Below are positions 27,831-37,009 of a stretch of DNA of 64,000 nucleotides, one piece after another. Origin of the DNA: Alcaligenes aquatilis (GTDB lineage Bacteria; Pseudomonadota; Gammaproteobacteria; Burkholderiales; Burkholderiaceae_B). The stretch lies in NCBI RefSeq assembly GCF_003076515.1, contig NZ_CP022390.1, positions 186,001 through 250,000 of the forward strand, given 5' to 3'. The notes under the pieces were generated by a model. That model was not told where the DNA came from, searched no databases, and saw nothing but the letters and a program-made list of their open reading frames with translations. Numbering within the stretch: the first letter of the stretch is position 1; each line of letters opens with the position of its first letter. The position numbers were made by a program, and so were the translations under genes.

Positions 27831-29306
27831 TTAGGCTTTGGCTTGGGCGGCGCTGCGGTTGCTGCGGTTCGGGCCACGGCTGTCCTGACGGCCACCGGGG
27901 CGGCCTTGACCGGCACGGGCAGCACCACCACCTGCACCACCAGGAGCGGCGCTGCGACGTGGACGGTTGTCATTGCCAGGACGGCGTGGACGGCTTTCGC
28001 CATTACCACCACGGCCTTCAGGCGAGCGAGCCTGACCACCACCGCCACCCGTGCGACGAGCACCTGCTGGAGCACGAGCACCAGGGCCAGGAGCGCTGTG
28101 GAAACGGCGCTCTGCGTAGGTGTCTTCCTTGGCTTCTTCAGCCAGAGCAGCACGCGAGGGAGGCGTCCAGCCTTCCACCACGATGCGCTCGATAGGATTG
28201 CGGGTCATGCGCTCGATCTGCTTGAGCAAACGCATTTCGCTGCGATCGACCAGCGACAGGGCCACACCTTCGCTACCGGCACGGCCAGTACGGCCAATAC
28301 GGTGAACGTAATCTTCAGGCACGTTAGGCAGTTCGAAGTTCACCACGTAAGGCAGTTGATCAATGTCCAGACCACGTGCGGCGATGTCGGTGGCAACCAG
28401 CACCACAACCTTGCCGTTCTTGAAGCCGGCCAGCGCACGGGTACGAGCCGCCTGGCTCTTGTTGCCGTGCAGGGCTTCAGCCGCCATACCGTCTTTGGAC
28501 AGTTTTTCGGCCAAACGGTTGGCGCCGTGCTTGGTGCGGCAGAACACCAGCACCTGGTTCCAACTGCTTTCGCGGATGATGTGGCTTAGCAGGTCACGTT
28601 TGTGTGCCTGGTCAGCCAGAATCACTTGCTGGGTAATCAGTTCATTGGTGGTGTTGCGAGCAGCAACAGCCACTTCGACCGGGTTGTTCAGCGAGCTGCG
28701 GGCCAGCTCACGGATTTCGTCCGAGAAGGTAGCCGAGAACAGCAGGGTCTGACGCTCAACGGGCATCAGGCTGATGATCTTGCGAATGTCGCGGATAAAG
28801 CCCATGTCCAGCATGCGGTCGGCTTCGTCCAGCACCAGAATTTCCACGCCAGTCAGGTCTACCGTGCGTTGACGCACGTGATCCAGCAAACGGCCAGGGG
28901 TCGCGACCAGAATGTCCAGTGGCTTGCGCAGGGCATGGAACTGGGGGTTGATGTTCACGCCACCAAACATGACCATCGAGCGCAGACGGGTGTGCTGGCT
29001 GTACAAACGTACCGATTCTTCAACCTGGGCGGCCAGTTCACGGGTAGGAGCCAGGATCAGCGCACGTGGGCGGCCTGGTTTACGATTTTGCTGAGGGTTG
29101 TTCAGCAGACGGTGCAAGATAGGCAGGGTAAAGCCTGCGGTCTTGCCAGTGCCGGTTTGAGCAGCGGCCAACAGGTCACCACCTTCAATGACCTTAGGGA
29201 TAGCCTGGGCCTGAATAGGGGTGGGGTGGGTATAGCCTGCGTCGGTTACAGCACGCAACAGAGGTTCTGCCAGCTCAAGAGAGGCAAAAGTGATTTGAGA
29301 GTCCAA
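27831..29306 (-). CDS. rhlE: DEAD-box ATP-dependent RNA helicase, RhlE type
   Basis: About 491 residues. Helicase motifs in order: [10 protein letters not shown] (Q motif), [12 protein letters not shown] (I), VLDEADRML (II), LFSATF (III) and [10 protein letters not shown] (VI). The C terminus is a long Gly/Arg/Pro-rich tail (about residues 395 to 491) for RNA binding, as in RhlE. It remodels rRNA or mRNA structure. The start is not certain: the conserved sequence begins at [15 protein letters not shown] and I take the TTG at 29306, with GGA six bases upstream; the frame stays open to 29456 but upstream residues are not family-like. Confidence 0.93.
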   Translation of the reverse strand: MDSQITFASLELAEPLLRAVTDAGYTHPTPIQAQAIPKVIEGGDLLAAAQTGTGKTAGFTLPILHRLLNNPQQNRKPGRPRALILAPTRELAAQVEESVRLYSQHTRLRSMVMFGGVNINPQFHALRKPLDILVATPGRLLDHVRQRTVDLTGVEILVLDEADRMLDMGFIRDIRKIISLMPVERQTLLFSATFSDEIRELARSSLNNPVEVAVAARNTTNELITQQVILADQAHKRDLLSHIIRESSWNQVLVFCRTKHGANRLAEKLSKDGMAAEALHGNKSQAARTRALAGFKNGKVVVLVATDIAARGLDIDQLPYVVNFELPNVPEDYVHRIGRTGRAGSEGVALSLVDRSEMRLLKQIERMTRNPIERIVVEGWTPPSRAALAEEAKEDTYAERRFHSAPGPGARAPAGARRTGGGGGQARSPEGRGGNGESRPRRPGNDNRPRRSAAPGGAGGGAARAGQGRPGGRQDSRGPNRSNRSAAQAKA

Positions 29307-29732
29307 GAATTTTCCAGTGACTAGCCCAAAAGCCCTCTTTGGGGCCCTACCAATCCAGGCTAAGGTATTTTGTTTATGGCGACGATGCCACGGCAGGGGC
29401 AAGAACGCCGCCTGCTGCAAGAGGCGCAGTGATTGGTGCGCTGCGCAATCAGCCATTATAGCGTGAAATCAGTAAAAATCCTCATTGACCATCTTGTATC
29501 ATTTTGAGTGGTCGCGTTAAAACAACCTGTTTCAAGCATCAAAGGTCAGGCTTGCTGCGTAGCCGGATTTGACAGAAATTGTTAAGCGCCGTCATAGACG
29601 CACTTGTTATGCGGCGGGACGCGGTTTACGCTGGGCGTGCACGCACTGCCGGGCTCGGTTTGGCAGGTGCCCGAGCGAATGGGTTAGAACCCTTTTTTGT
29701 TGTTTATCTGCTTATTTTTGCAGGAAAAAATC
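29307..29732. other. Divergent intergenic region rhlE / lemA with terminator-like hairpins
   Basis: Holds the promoters of two divergent genes. On the plus strand GCTCGG (29653-29658) pairs with CCGAGC (29671-29676), then a compact stem GGGTT/AACCC with a 2-base loop (29681-29692) is followed by six T, 35 bp before the lemA start. This resembles the end of a small RNA or an attenuator in the lemA leader. No protein gene is supported here. Confidence 0.45.
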
Positions 29733-30353
29733 ATGACATCATGGATACGATGGGTCTTTATCAGCAGTGTAGCGGTCTTGCTCTCTGGTTGTGGGTATAA
29801 CGAGATCCAGCGCCTGGACGAGCAGGTCAAGGCTGCTTGGTCGCAAACCTTGAATCAATACGAGCGCCGGGCCGAACTGGTGCCCAAACTGGTCAGCTCG
29901 GTCAATGCCTATATGGTTAACGAGCGTGCGGTGCTCACCCAAGTCACTGAGGCTCGCGCCAAGGTCGGCACGATTCAGATGAAAGTGGATGATCTGGACA
30001 ATCCCGAAGTCATGGCGCGTTTCCAGCAAGCCCAGAACCAGTTGTCCTCGGCCTTGTCGCGTTTGATTGCCGTCTCGGAAAACTACCCACAACTGAAAAG
30101 CGACGGCCTGTTCCGTGATTTGATGACACAGCTTGAAGGCACGGAAAACCGTATCGCTACCGAGCGTGGCCGTTATGTACAGGCTGTGCAGGAATACAAC
30201 CTGTTCATTCGTCAGTTCCCTACCCTGATTACCGCCAAGCTATTTGGTTACAAGGTCAAGGAAAACTACGGTGTGGATCGTCAAAGCGAGATCACGCGGG
30301 ATCCCGAGGTCAAGTTTGATATCCCTGCGACCCCTGCTCCTGCCGGGTCTTGA
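29733..30353 (+). CDS. lemA: LemA-family lipoprotein
   Basis: 206 residues. Lipoprotein signal peptide with lipobox LLSGC, then the LemA domain: YNEIQRLDEQVKAAWSQ, NQYERRAELVPKLV, FQQAQNQLSSALSRL, and EYNLFIRQFPT near the end. LemA proteins are mostly alpha-helical bundles anchored in the membrane; their biochemical role is not settled, but they nearly always sit next to TPM-domain genes, as here. The ATG at 29733 is preferred over an earlier TTG because it gives a clean signal peptide. First gene of a five-gene block. Confidence 0.93.
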   Translation: MTSWIRWVFISSVAVLLSGCGYNEIQRLDEQVKAAWSQTLNQYERRAELVPKLVSSVNAYMVNERAVLTQVTEARAKVGTIQMKVDDLDNPEVMARFQQAQNQLSSALSRLIAVSENYPQLKSDGLFRDLMTQLEGTENRIATERGRYVQAVQEYNLFIRQFPTLITAKLFGYKVKENYGVDRQSEITRDPEVKFDIPATPAPAGS

Positions 30354-30373
30354 TTAATTCTGGAGGTGGCACC

Positions 30374-31330
30374 ATGAGCGTGCACGATCTTGCACGGACT
30401 GCTGGGCCTGGGTCTGCACGTTCTGGCAGGCTGGTCTGGGTTTGTGGCTGGTTGATGGCACTGCTGTTCTTGTGCTGGCCCTGGGCACAAGCGCATGCCA
30501 AACCCGAGCCTATTCCCGCCATTGCGGGTTGGGTGACCGATACCACGGGCACCTTGAGTCCGGATCAAAAAGACGCCCTGAACCAGCAGCTCAAGGCGGT
30601 GGAGCAGGAAAAAGGCGCACAGGTGGTCATTTTGATGGTGCCCACCACGGGTGACGAAACCATCGAGCAATACGCCTTGCGTGTTTTTGATCAGTGGGAA
30701 ATTGGCCGCAAAAAAGTGGATGACGGCATCTTGCTGCTGGTGGCCAAGGATGATCGCCGCATGCGTATCCAGACCGGCTACGGCTTGGAAGGCGCAGTGA
30801 CCGATTTGCAGGCTGGCCGCATCATTCGCGAACAGATGACGCCTCGTTTTATGGAAGGCAATTTCTACGCTGGTATTCAGGCTGCTGCCGATAGTCTGGT
30901 GGGCTTGGTCAATGGTGAAGAGCTTCCCCCTCCCCCTAAGAATGCGCCTGTTACTTCGTCAGGTGAAGAAGGCGTGTTCTGGGAGCCTTTGCTGGCTGTG
31001 GGGGCAATTGTGTTTTTTGCCTCTCCCTTGTTTGCTGCTTTTGCCGCAGGCGTCTTTACCCTGATTGTCTCGGGCAGTATTGGCTTGGCCTTGTTGGCTG
31101 CTGTTGTGGGCGCTGGATTGAGCCTGATTGGCCGACTCTTTGGTGCGGGCGGTAAGTCCAGTTCCGGGCGTGCCTCGCGCCGTGGTGGCGTCATTGGAGG
31201 GTTGGGCGGTTATTCTTCCGGTGGCTTTGGTGGAAATGGTGGCAGTGGCGGGGGCTTCGGTGGTTTTGGCGGAGGCAGCGGCGGCGGTGGTGGCGGTAGC
31301 GGAGGCGGTGGCGCTTCCGGTAGTTGGTAA
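30374..31330 (+). CDS. TPM-domain (YgcG-type) membrane protein with Gly-rich tail
   Basis: 318 residues. Signal peptide, then a TPM domain (about residues 48-175; GWVTDTTGTLSPDQKDALN, DDGILLLVAKDDRRMRIQTGYGLEGAVTD), two membrane segments (about 200-265) and a Gly/Ser-rich tail of about 55 residues ending GGASGSW. GGAGGT lies seven bases before the ATG at 30374. TPM domains have been linked to phosphatase-like folds and to photosystem II repair in plants; in bacteria the role is unclear. Likely a partner of LemA. Confidence 0.9.
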   Translation: MSVHDLARTAGPGSARSGRLVWVCGWLMALLFLCWPWAQAHAKPEPIPAIAGWVTDTTGTLSPDQKDALNQQLKAVEQEKGAQVVILMVPTTGDETIEQYALRVFDQWEIGRKKVDDGILLLVAKDDRRMRIQTGYGLEGAVTDLQAGRIIREQMTPRFMEGNFYAGIQAAADSLVGLVNGEELPPPPKNAPVTSSGEEGVFWEPLLAVGAIVFFASPLFAAFAAGVFTLIVSGSIGLALLAAVVGAGLSLIGRLFGAGGKSSSGRASRRGGVIGGLGGYSSGGFGGNGGSGGGFGGFGGGSGGGGGGSGGGGASGSW

Positions 31331-31347
31331 GGCCACAGGGGAGCGAT

Positions 31348-31842
31348 ATGAGTGTGAATTGGAAAGAACTCTCGGGCTGGGCGTCGGTGCAAGGTCAATG
31401 GCTGCGCCGTCGTTATTTCAATGCTGAAATGCTGGGCCATCTGGCTGAACAGATCCGCAAAGGTGAAGAGGATCATAGCGGTGAGCTGGTCGTTGCCATT
31501 GAAGCCGTTTTACCCGCTCATGAAGCCGACAGCGCCCAACGTGCTCTGGAGGTTTTTGGCCGTTTGCGTGTCTGGGATACGCCTTTGAATTCTGGCGTTT
31601 TGCTGTACCTGGCCTTGGGCCAACGCCGTATCCATATCATTGCGGACCGGGGTATCCAGGCCGATCCGGCGCAATGGGAACAGATCTGTCGGCAACTGGA
31701 GAAAGATCTGGCCTCGCGCGAGTATTTGTCCGGCTTGCTGGGGGCGGTCAGTGCCATCGAAGCGGTCTTGCAAAAAGGCGCCCCGACGCAGACTCCGGGT
31801 GCGGCGGGCAATGCTTTGCCTGACGAACCGGTACTCCTTTAA
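31348..31842 (+). CDS. Second TPM-domain protein, soluble
   Basis: 164 residues with no signal peptide or membrane segment. It shares the TPM fold pattern (SGELVVAIEAVLP, VWDTPLNSGVLLYLALGQRRIHIIADRGIQ). GGGGAG lies six bases upstream of the ATG at 31348. It follows the first TPM gene by 17 bp, so the two are likely translated from one message and may act together on opposite sides of the membrane. Confidence 0.88.
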   Translation: MSVNWKELSGWASVQGQWLRRRYFNAEMLGHLAEQIRKGEEDHSGELVVAIEAVLPAHEADSAQRALEVFGRLRVWDTPLNSGVLLYLALGQRRIHIIADRGIQADPAQWEQICRQLEKDLASREYLSGLLGAVSAIEAVLQKGAPTQTPGAAGNALPDEPVLL

Positions 31843-31857
31843 GTGGTGGCCAGTGCC

Positions 31858-33264
31858 ATGAAACCGTCTGAATCCGTCGGCTCCTGGCAGCAGCAAACTC
31901 TGGTGGAAGCCATACGTTTGCGCGAAACCCTGTGGGGCCCTATTGAGGACCTGTCTGAATCGCGCCGTGCGCGGGCGGCGGGTGGCTCATTTGCTCAACG
32001 TGTATCGGCACGCGCTTTGGCTCTGGCGCGGCGCGATGGGCTGGAACAAGCCTGGACGCGTTGGTGGCGTATGGCCCGCCTCCTGCTGATCGCCATGGCG
32101 GTGCTGGCTTTGTTGGCAGGCGCCGGGACCGCTGCAGGAGCACTGGGCGATGGCAGTCGAGCCGTGAATGTATTGACGGCCTTGGGGGCTTTGCTGGGTT
32201 TGCACGCGCTGACCTTTATTTTCTGGCTGTTCAGCTTGTTCTGGTCCGGTAAAAGCGCTGGCACAGGCAGTTGGGCCAGTGATGCCTGGTGGTGGCTAAG
32301 TCGCCGCTTCGTCAAAGGCGATGCCAGTCTGGTACCCCAGGCTTTTGCCGCCGTACTGGCACGCCGAGGGAGCCAGTCCTGGCTAGCGGGTCTGATCAGC
32401 CATAGCTTGTGGGTGCTGGCCTTTTTGTCAGCCTTGAGCACCCTGCTGTTATTGCTGGCTTCGCGCCGCTATCACTTCAATTGGGAAACCACGCTTTTGA
32501 CGCCAGATAGCTTTGTCTGGCTGGTTGAAGGCCTGGGTGCCCTGCCGTCCTTATTGGGCTTTGCCCAGCCCGATACCTTCACCATACGTAGCAGCGATGG
32601 CCTGCAAGTGCTGGATGCCCAGGCTCAGGCCCTGTGGTCCAGTTGGCTGTTGGGCGCGGTGGTCACCTATGGTTTGCTGCCTCGTGTGCTGGCCTTGGCC
32701 TGGAGCCTGTGGCAATGGCGTAAACATACGGCTCGCTTGAGTCTGGATGACAGCCTGCCGGGCCTGGCAGAGTTGCGTCCGCGCTTGATGCCAGCCAGCG
32801 AACCGACGGGCGTGGATGAATTGGCATCGCCCGACAGGGTGGCTCGCATTCAAAGCCAGCCCAGCACGCCTTTGACCGCTAATGCGCTGTGCGTGGTGGG
32901 GCTGGAGTTACCGCCAGAACATAGCTGGCCGCCTGCTTTCGTGCAGACACAGATGCAGGACTTGGGCCGGGTGGATTCGCGCGCTGAGCGCCTGGATATT
33001 CTGGGGCGCTTGCAGTCGGCCAGTCCTCGCCATTTGTTGATGGTATGTGATGCCGCCCAGACGCCGGACCGTGGTGTGGTGGCAACGCTGGTTGAATGGG
33101 CACAGTTGGCCCAGCAATCCGATGTGGTGTTGCTGGACGACGCCTTGGCCGACCCGGACCAGACGCGCCGTCGCAGTTGGCATGAGCGCTTGGTGGCGGC
33201 AGGCTTTGCGCCTGGGCAGATTCACGATCAATGGCCAGACTTGTCTACGAAGGAGCCATCATGA
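31858..33264 (+). CDS. DUF2868 membrane protein
   Basis: 468 residues. Cytoplasmic N-terminal helix region (VEAIRLRETLWGP), about four membrane segments between residues 75 and 290, and a soluble C-terminal domain of about 170 residues that ends overlapping the next gene (ATGA). This is the DUF2868 family, known mainly as the neighbour of DUF3482 GTPases. The start could also be the GTG at 31843. The function is unknown. Confidence 0.85.
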   Translation: MKPSESVGSWQQQTLVEAIRLRETLWGPIEDLSESRRARAAGGSFAQRVSARALALARRDGLEQAWTRWWRMARLLLIAMAVLALLAGAGTAAGALGDGSRAVNVLTALGALLGLHALTFIFWLFSLFWSGKSAGTGSWASDAWWWLSRRFVKGDASLVPQAFAAVLARRGSQSWLAGLISHSLWVLAFLSALSTLLLLLASRRYHFNWETTLLTPDSFVWLVEGLGALPSLLGFAQPDTFTIRSSDGLQVLDAQAQALWSSWLLGAVVTYGLLPRVLALAWSLWQWRKHTARLSLDDSLPGLAELRPRLMPASEPTGVDELASPDRVARIQSQPSTPLTANALCVVGLELPPEHSWPPAFVQTQMQDLGRVDSRAERLDILGRLQSASPRHLLMVCDAAQTPDRGVVATLVEWAQLAQQSDVVLLDDALADPDQTRRRSWHERLVAAGFAPGQIHDQWPDLSTKEPS

Positions 33265-34709
33265 GTGCGGCGGCTTTGACGCTGGCGGTGGTGGGTCACA
33301 CCAATACGGGTAAAACCTCTTTGCTGCGTACCCTGACACGGGATACGGAGTTTGGTCAGATCAGCAATAGCCCTGGCACTACACGGCATGTGGAAGGAGC
33401 CAGACTGACGGTGGACGGCGAGGCCCTGGTGGAGCTGTTCGACACCCCCGGCCTGGAAGACAGCATGGCCTTGCTGGACTTTATGGATCAGCTCAGCCAG
33501 CCCGGTGAACGTATTGATGGACCGGAGCGGATACGTCGTTTTCTGGAGTCCCCGGCGGCACAGGGCCGTTTCGAGCAGGAAGCCCGTGTGCTGCGCAAGT
33601 TGCAATCTTGCGATGCGGGTTTGTATGTGGTGGATGCGCGCGATCCTGTCTTGAGCAAGCATAAGGACGAGCTGACTTTGTTGGCCTATAGCGGGCGGCC
33701 TTTGCTGCCTGTGCTCAATTTCGTGCGTAGTCCGCAGGCGCGGGTACAGGAATGGCGCAGTGCGTTGGCACGTCTGGGGCTGCATGCCTTGGCGGAGTTC
33801 GATACGGTGGCACCGGCTTTGGATGGCGAGGCTTTACTGTACGACAAGCTTGCCGTTCTGCTGGAGACGCAGGCCGGAGTGTTGCAGCAGTTGAAAGTGG
33901 ATTTGGCGCAGCAGGCGGTATTGCGGCGTCGAGACGCGATGCGGCTGCTGGCAGAATTGCTGGTGGATGTGGCGGCCTGGCGGGTCAGTACACCCTCGGA
34001 CAAGGAGGCCATGGAACTGGCCGCGCAGCAGTTAAAGGAGCCGGTCTTGGCGCGCGAGGCCAAGAGTGTGCAGGCTTTGCTCAAGCGCTACAGCTTTGGC
34101 CGTCAGGATGTGGTGGCGGACCTGCTGCATTTTGACGGTGGTCGTTGGGGCATGGACTTGTTTGATCCCCAGGCCTTGAAGGAGTTTGGCGTGCAGTTGG
34201 GCAAGGGTGTGGCTGCCGGTGCCATGGCCGGCGCGACGCTGGATGTGATGACGGGCGGTCTGAGCTTAGGAACCGGGACGGTTCTGGGCGCCTTGGCAGG
34301 TGGTTTGTGGCAAGGCGCGGACAAATGGGGCCAGCGTTTGATGGGCAAGTTGCGGGGCGAGACTGAGCTTAGCGTGGATGATGCCGTCTTGCGTTTGCTG
34401 GCGGTGCGGCAGCTAAGTTTGATGGCGGCTTTGGAGCGACGCGGTCATGCCGCACAGACGCCGATTCGCCTGGGCGAGATTGATGCCGAGAATTTCGATC
34501 AGGCCTTGCAGCGGGAGTTGAACGTGTGGCGGGCACAAGGTCTGCCGGAGGAGCTGGCACAGGCACGGATTCATCCGGCCTGGTCGACTTTGCGAGCGGA
34601 CTATGCGCCGGACTCACGGCGCGAGGCGTGTGTGCAGGGGTTGGTGCAGCGTCTGCTGGGGGCGCGCAATGCGCCTGGCGCTAATACTGTCGGGCGGCCG
34701 CAGGGATAG
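33261..34709 (+). CDS. GTPase with DUF3482 domain
   Basis: 482 residues. N-terminal GTPase domain of the Era/TrmE type: P-loop VVGHTNTGKTSLLRTL, switch region SPGTTRHVEGA and DTPGLED. The C-terminal half is DUF3482, with Gly/Ala-rich hydrophobic segments (about 325-365) that could insert in the membrane. It overlaps the DUF2868 stop codon by 4 bases. The pair resembles dynamin-like or YcjX-like membrane stress GTPases in general layout; no function is established. Confidence 0.88.
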   Translation: MSAAALTLAVVGHTNTGKTSLLRTLTRDTEFGQISNSPGTTRHVEGARLTVDGEALVELFDTPGLEDSMALLDFMDQLSQPGERIDGPERIRRFLESPAAQGRFEQEARVLRKLQSCDAGLYVVDARDPVLSKHKDELTLLAYSGRPLLPVLNFVRSPQARVQEWRSALARLGLHALAEFDTVAPALDGEALLYDKLAVLLETQAGVLQQLKVDLAQQAVLRRRDAMRLLAELLVDVAAWRVSTPSDKEAMELAAQQLKEPVLAREAKSVQALLKRYSFGRQDVVADLLHFDGGRWGMDLFDPQALKEFGVQLGKGVAAGAMAGATLDVMTGGLSLGTGTVLGALAGGLWQGADKWGQRLMGKLRGETELSVDDAVLRLLAVRQLSLMAALERRGHAAQTPIRLGEIDAENFDQALQRELNVWRAQGLPEELAQARIHPAWSTLRADYAPDSRREACVQGLVQRLLGARNAPGANTVGRPQG

Positions 34710-34720
34710 CCAGTCACGGC

Positions 34721-35164
34721 TTATTGCTTGTCTTCTTTCACTACGTGCGCGTAACAAACCGGCGAACTGGGTTCATTGCCGTCGTGTAGGCGATCCTCTT
34801 TGGCCAAAGCCTCGATCACAGCCTGTTTCAGCACCGTCAGATAGGAGGTTTGCGGGTCGTGGGTGGCGGTTAGCAATTGCAGCTCGCCTTGGCGGGCCAG
34901 TTTCATCAGGGGAAACAAGGCGTCGGGGTCGTGCTGCAGTTGTTCGTGATAGCGGTGCTGGAATTGCTCGGGGGAGATGGCGCCGCTATGAAAATTTTTG
35001 CGCAATTCGCTTGCCGGGCTGGCCTCGTGCAGCCATTGGATGTCGCCCAACTCGTCTTTGCTCAGACCGCGTGGCCAGAGGCGGTCTGTGAGTACACGGG
35101 CCGCTTTGCCGGCAGGCTCATGGATGGCGTCGTAAATGCGACTTAAGGTGATCGTGTAGGGCAT
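34721..35164 (-). CDS. DUF488 (YeaO-like) protein
   Basis: 147 residues with the family motifs ITLSRIYDAIHEPAG, VLTDRLWPRGLSKDEL, WLHEASPASELRKNF and a C-terminal LLTATHDPQTSYLTVLKQA. DUF488 proteins are small, soluble and of unknown activity, often near stress or heavy-metal genes. Convergent with the DUF3482 gene (11 bp between stops). Confidence 0.9.
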   Translation of the reverse strand: MPYTITLSRIYDAIHEPAGKAARVLTDRLWPRGLSKDELGDIQWLHEASPASELRKNFHSGAISPEQFQHRYHEQLQHDPDALFPLMKLARQGELQLLTATHDPQTSYLTVLKQAVIEALAKEDRLHDGNEPSSPVCYAHVVKEDKQ

Positions 35165-35397
35165 GACTGGCTCCGGGAGCGTCAGGCTTTGTGTGTTCAG
35201 GCGCTGGCGGTCAATGACACAGCGTCTGTTTTTTCTGTGAGTCAGGGTCGCGATAGCTACAGGTATCAGTGAATCGCGCCTTATGCAGACTGGCAGACTG
35301 CGGTATGGCAGCCTTCCAGTAGTGTGTGGCCGTGGGGATACTGCGGATTGCCAATCACATTAGCTGCAAGGCTGCGGTTTTGTATTTATACGGCGTT

Positions 35398-35646
35398 TTA
35401 CGCTTTTTTGCTGATCAGTCCGTAGACAAAGAGGACGATGATGGCACCCACGATGGAGCCGATCCAGCCTGCGCCTTGCCCTGGCACGTACCAGCCCATG
35501 GCTTGTCCCAGATAACCTGCCACAAAGGCACCGACAATACCCAGGATGGTTGTCATTATCCATCCCATTTTTTGGTCGCCGGGCATGATGGCTCGTGCCA
35601 GCAAACCTACGATAAAGCCCACAATAATCATGGAGATAATACCCAT
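35398..35646 (-). CDS. GlsB/YeaQ/YmgE-family stress-response membrane protein
   Basis: 82 residues, almost entirely three membrane segments, with the Gly-rich pattern MGIISMIIVGFIVGLLARAI and GWIGSIVGAIIVLFVYGLI. Small inner-membrane protein associated with envelope or acid stress in other bacteria. AGGAG lies eight bases upstream of the ATG. Confidence 0.92.
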   Translation of the reverse strand: MGIISMIIVGFIVGLLARAIMPGDQKMGWIMTTILGIVGAFVAGYLGQAMGWYVPGQGAGWIGSIVGAIIVLFVYGLISKKA

Positions 35647-36240
35647 CGTGCTACTCCTGTGCTGTGTGTCGGTCTGGGGTTCGGACCGCTCCGCTTATAT
35701 TAGGTATGGAGTTTTTAGGCGTCTATCGTTTTGCGTTTTGGAAACAGAGAAAAACGTCAGGTTTTGTAAATGAAGGGCTTGTAATCCACTTCGTTATGTC
35801 GGGTGATCGTTGCCTGCATCTGGCTCGGCTTAACCCAGTAAGGCGGGTTTGCGTTTTTGTACCCACTGCGTGGCCTGCTCACATGCGTAGGGCAGTGACA
35901 GGAGACTTTGCGTTTGGCAATCTAGCCCGACAGGGTCTGCGTATTGGCCATGATGATGTCTCGGGCCATACCCCGGTCGGGGGAGGTTGTTGCGAAGGCT
36001 TGGCGCTCTAAAGAAGGGGGCCTGCCTGCCAGCGACAGCAAGCCGGTGGTTGTTAAAACGTGGTGGCGCGTACCCGGCTGTGTCGGGGAAACAGCCATGG
36101 TTGTCTCCGGTATTTTTATAGGCTTTCCAAGCGGTCGAGCATATTCTATGCAGGTACAATGCGCGGCTCAAACGCCAAAAAATCATCAAGTTGATGCGGT
36201 CTGTGCATAAGCCGGTTCAAGCGTCAGCAAGGGGACAAGC
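35647..36240. other. Apparently decayed region without an intact gene
   Basis: No convincing complete gene. On the minus strand near 35833-35925 a frame ends in TQWVQKRKPALLG, which resembles the C-terminal tail of enoyl-CoA hydratases, but upstream sequence is out of frame or unrelated. With the LysR stub at 36241 this suggests leftovers of a lost catabolic locus. Low confidence. Confidence 0.3.
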
Positions 36241-36336
36241 ATGGGCTTTCGCAAGCTGCGGCACTTTGTGGCCGTTTGCGAACACGGTACGTTTGTCAGG
36301 TCGCACGCAATTGCCGGCCTTGGATATTGTTTATGA
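36241..36336 (+). pseudogene. LysR regulator remnant (N-terminal stub)
   Basis: ATG with GGGGAC seven bases upstream opens MGFRKLRHFVAVCEHGTFVR, the start of a LysR helix-turn-helix domain, then runs into unrelated residues and a stop after 31 codons. The rest of the gene is missing before thpR begins at 36410. This looks like a deletion that kept the translation start. Confidence 0.65.
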
Positions 36337-36409
36337 TCTGGCGCGCCGTCTTTGTAGGGCTTAGGCTAAACGCCCTTTTTCTCGATCCGTCTTGTTTGAG
36401 GGTTTGCTG

Positions 36410-37009
36410 ATGACGATTCCCTTGCCTACGCTGGACCTGCAGTCGCTTGATGCCGATCACGTTTTGCGCGCATTTATCGGTTGGTGGCCGGACGTACAAA
36501 CCCGTGCCTGGCTGGCCGAACAGGCGCTGCAGGCGCATGCGATTTACGGCGGGCGCATTATGCAGCCCGATCACTTTCACTTAACACTGGCATTTCTGGA
36601 TGGCAGCCGCGTGTCTGATCTGCAGACCTTGGCGACACAGATGGCGCAATGGACGGAGCCGCAGATCAAGATGGACCTGACAATGTGTGATGTGTTTGAG
36701 AAACCGCGAGTGGTGTGGGCCGGGCCGGACGCGTCGCAAAGCCAGGCATTGACGGCCTTGCAGCAGTGGCACGAAGAGATTTGGGCCAAACTGATTGCCT
36801 TGGGCTGGACCCGGCAACCACGTCTTTTTCGTCCGCATGTCTCCTTGCTGCGCCATGCTCAGATTGCTGCTGGTCAGCCGCATGGCCATGCTTTGCCTAC
36901 GCAGGCTTTTGTGGGGGATGGTGTGGGCCTGATTGTCTCTGTTCCTGGTGAACAGCGCAGTCAGTATCATCTGGCTGCCATGATCAAGCCCGAAAGGACA
37001 GGTGCATGA
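36410..37009 (+). CDS. thpR: RNA 2',3'-cyclic phosphodiesterase / 2'-5' RNA ligase family
   Basis: 199 residues of the 2H phosphoesterase superfamily. Both HxT/S motifs are present: FHLTLAFLD (about residue 58) and RPHVSLLRH (about 141). The enzymes open cyclic phosphates at RNA ends. ATG at 36410 chosen; a TTG 18 bases upstream is possible. Its stop overlaps the start of the following LysR gene (ATGA), an unexpected pairing that may be coincidental. The upstream LysR stub suggests a rearrangement just before it. Confidence 0.85.
   Translation: MTIPLPTLDLQSLDADHVLRAFIGWWPDVQTRAWLAEQALQAHAIYGGRIMQPDHFHLTLAFLDGSRVSDLQTLATQMAQWTEPQIKMDLTMCDVFEKPRVVWAGPDASQSQALTALQQWHEEIWAKLIALGWTRQPRLFRPHVSLLRHAQIAAGQPHGHALPTQAFVGDGVGLIVSVPGEQRSQYHLAAMIKPERTGA

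Noticed and set aside
29307..29456. Upstream extension of the RhlE frame
   Set aside because: The 50 extra residues are unlike the family, and the conserved domain starts right after the TTG chosen.
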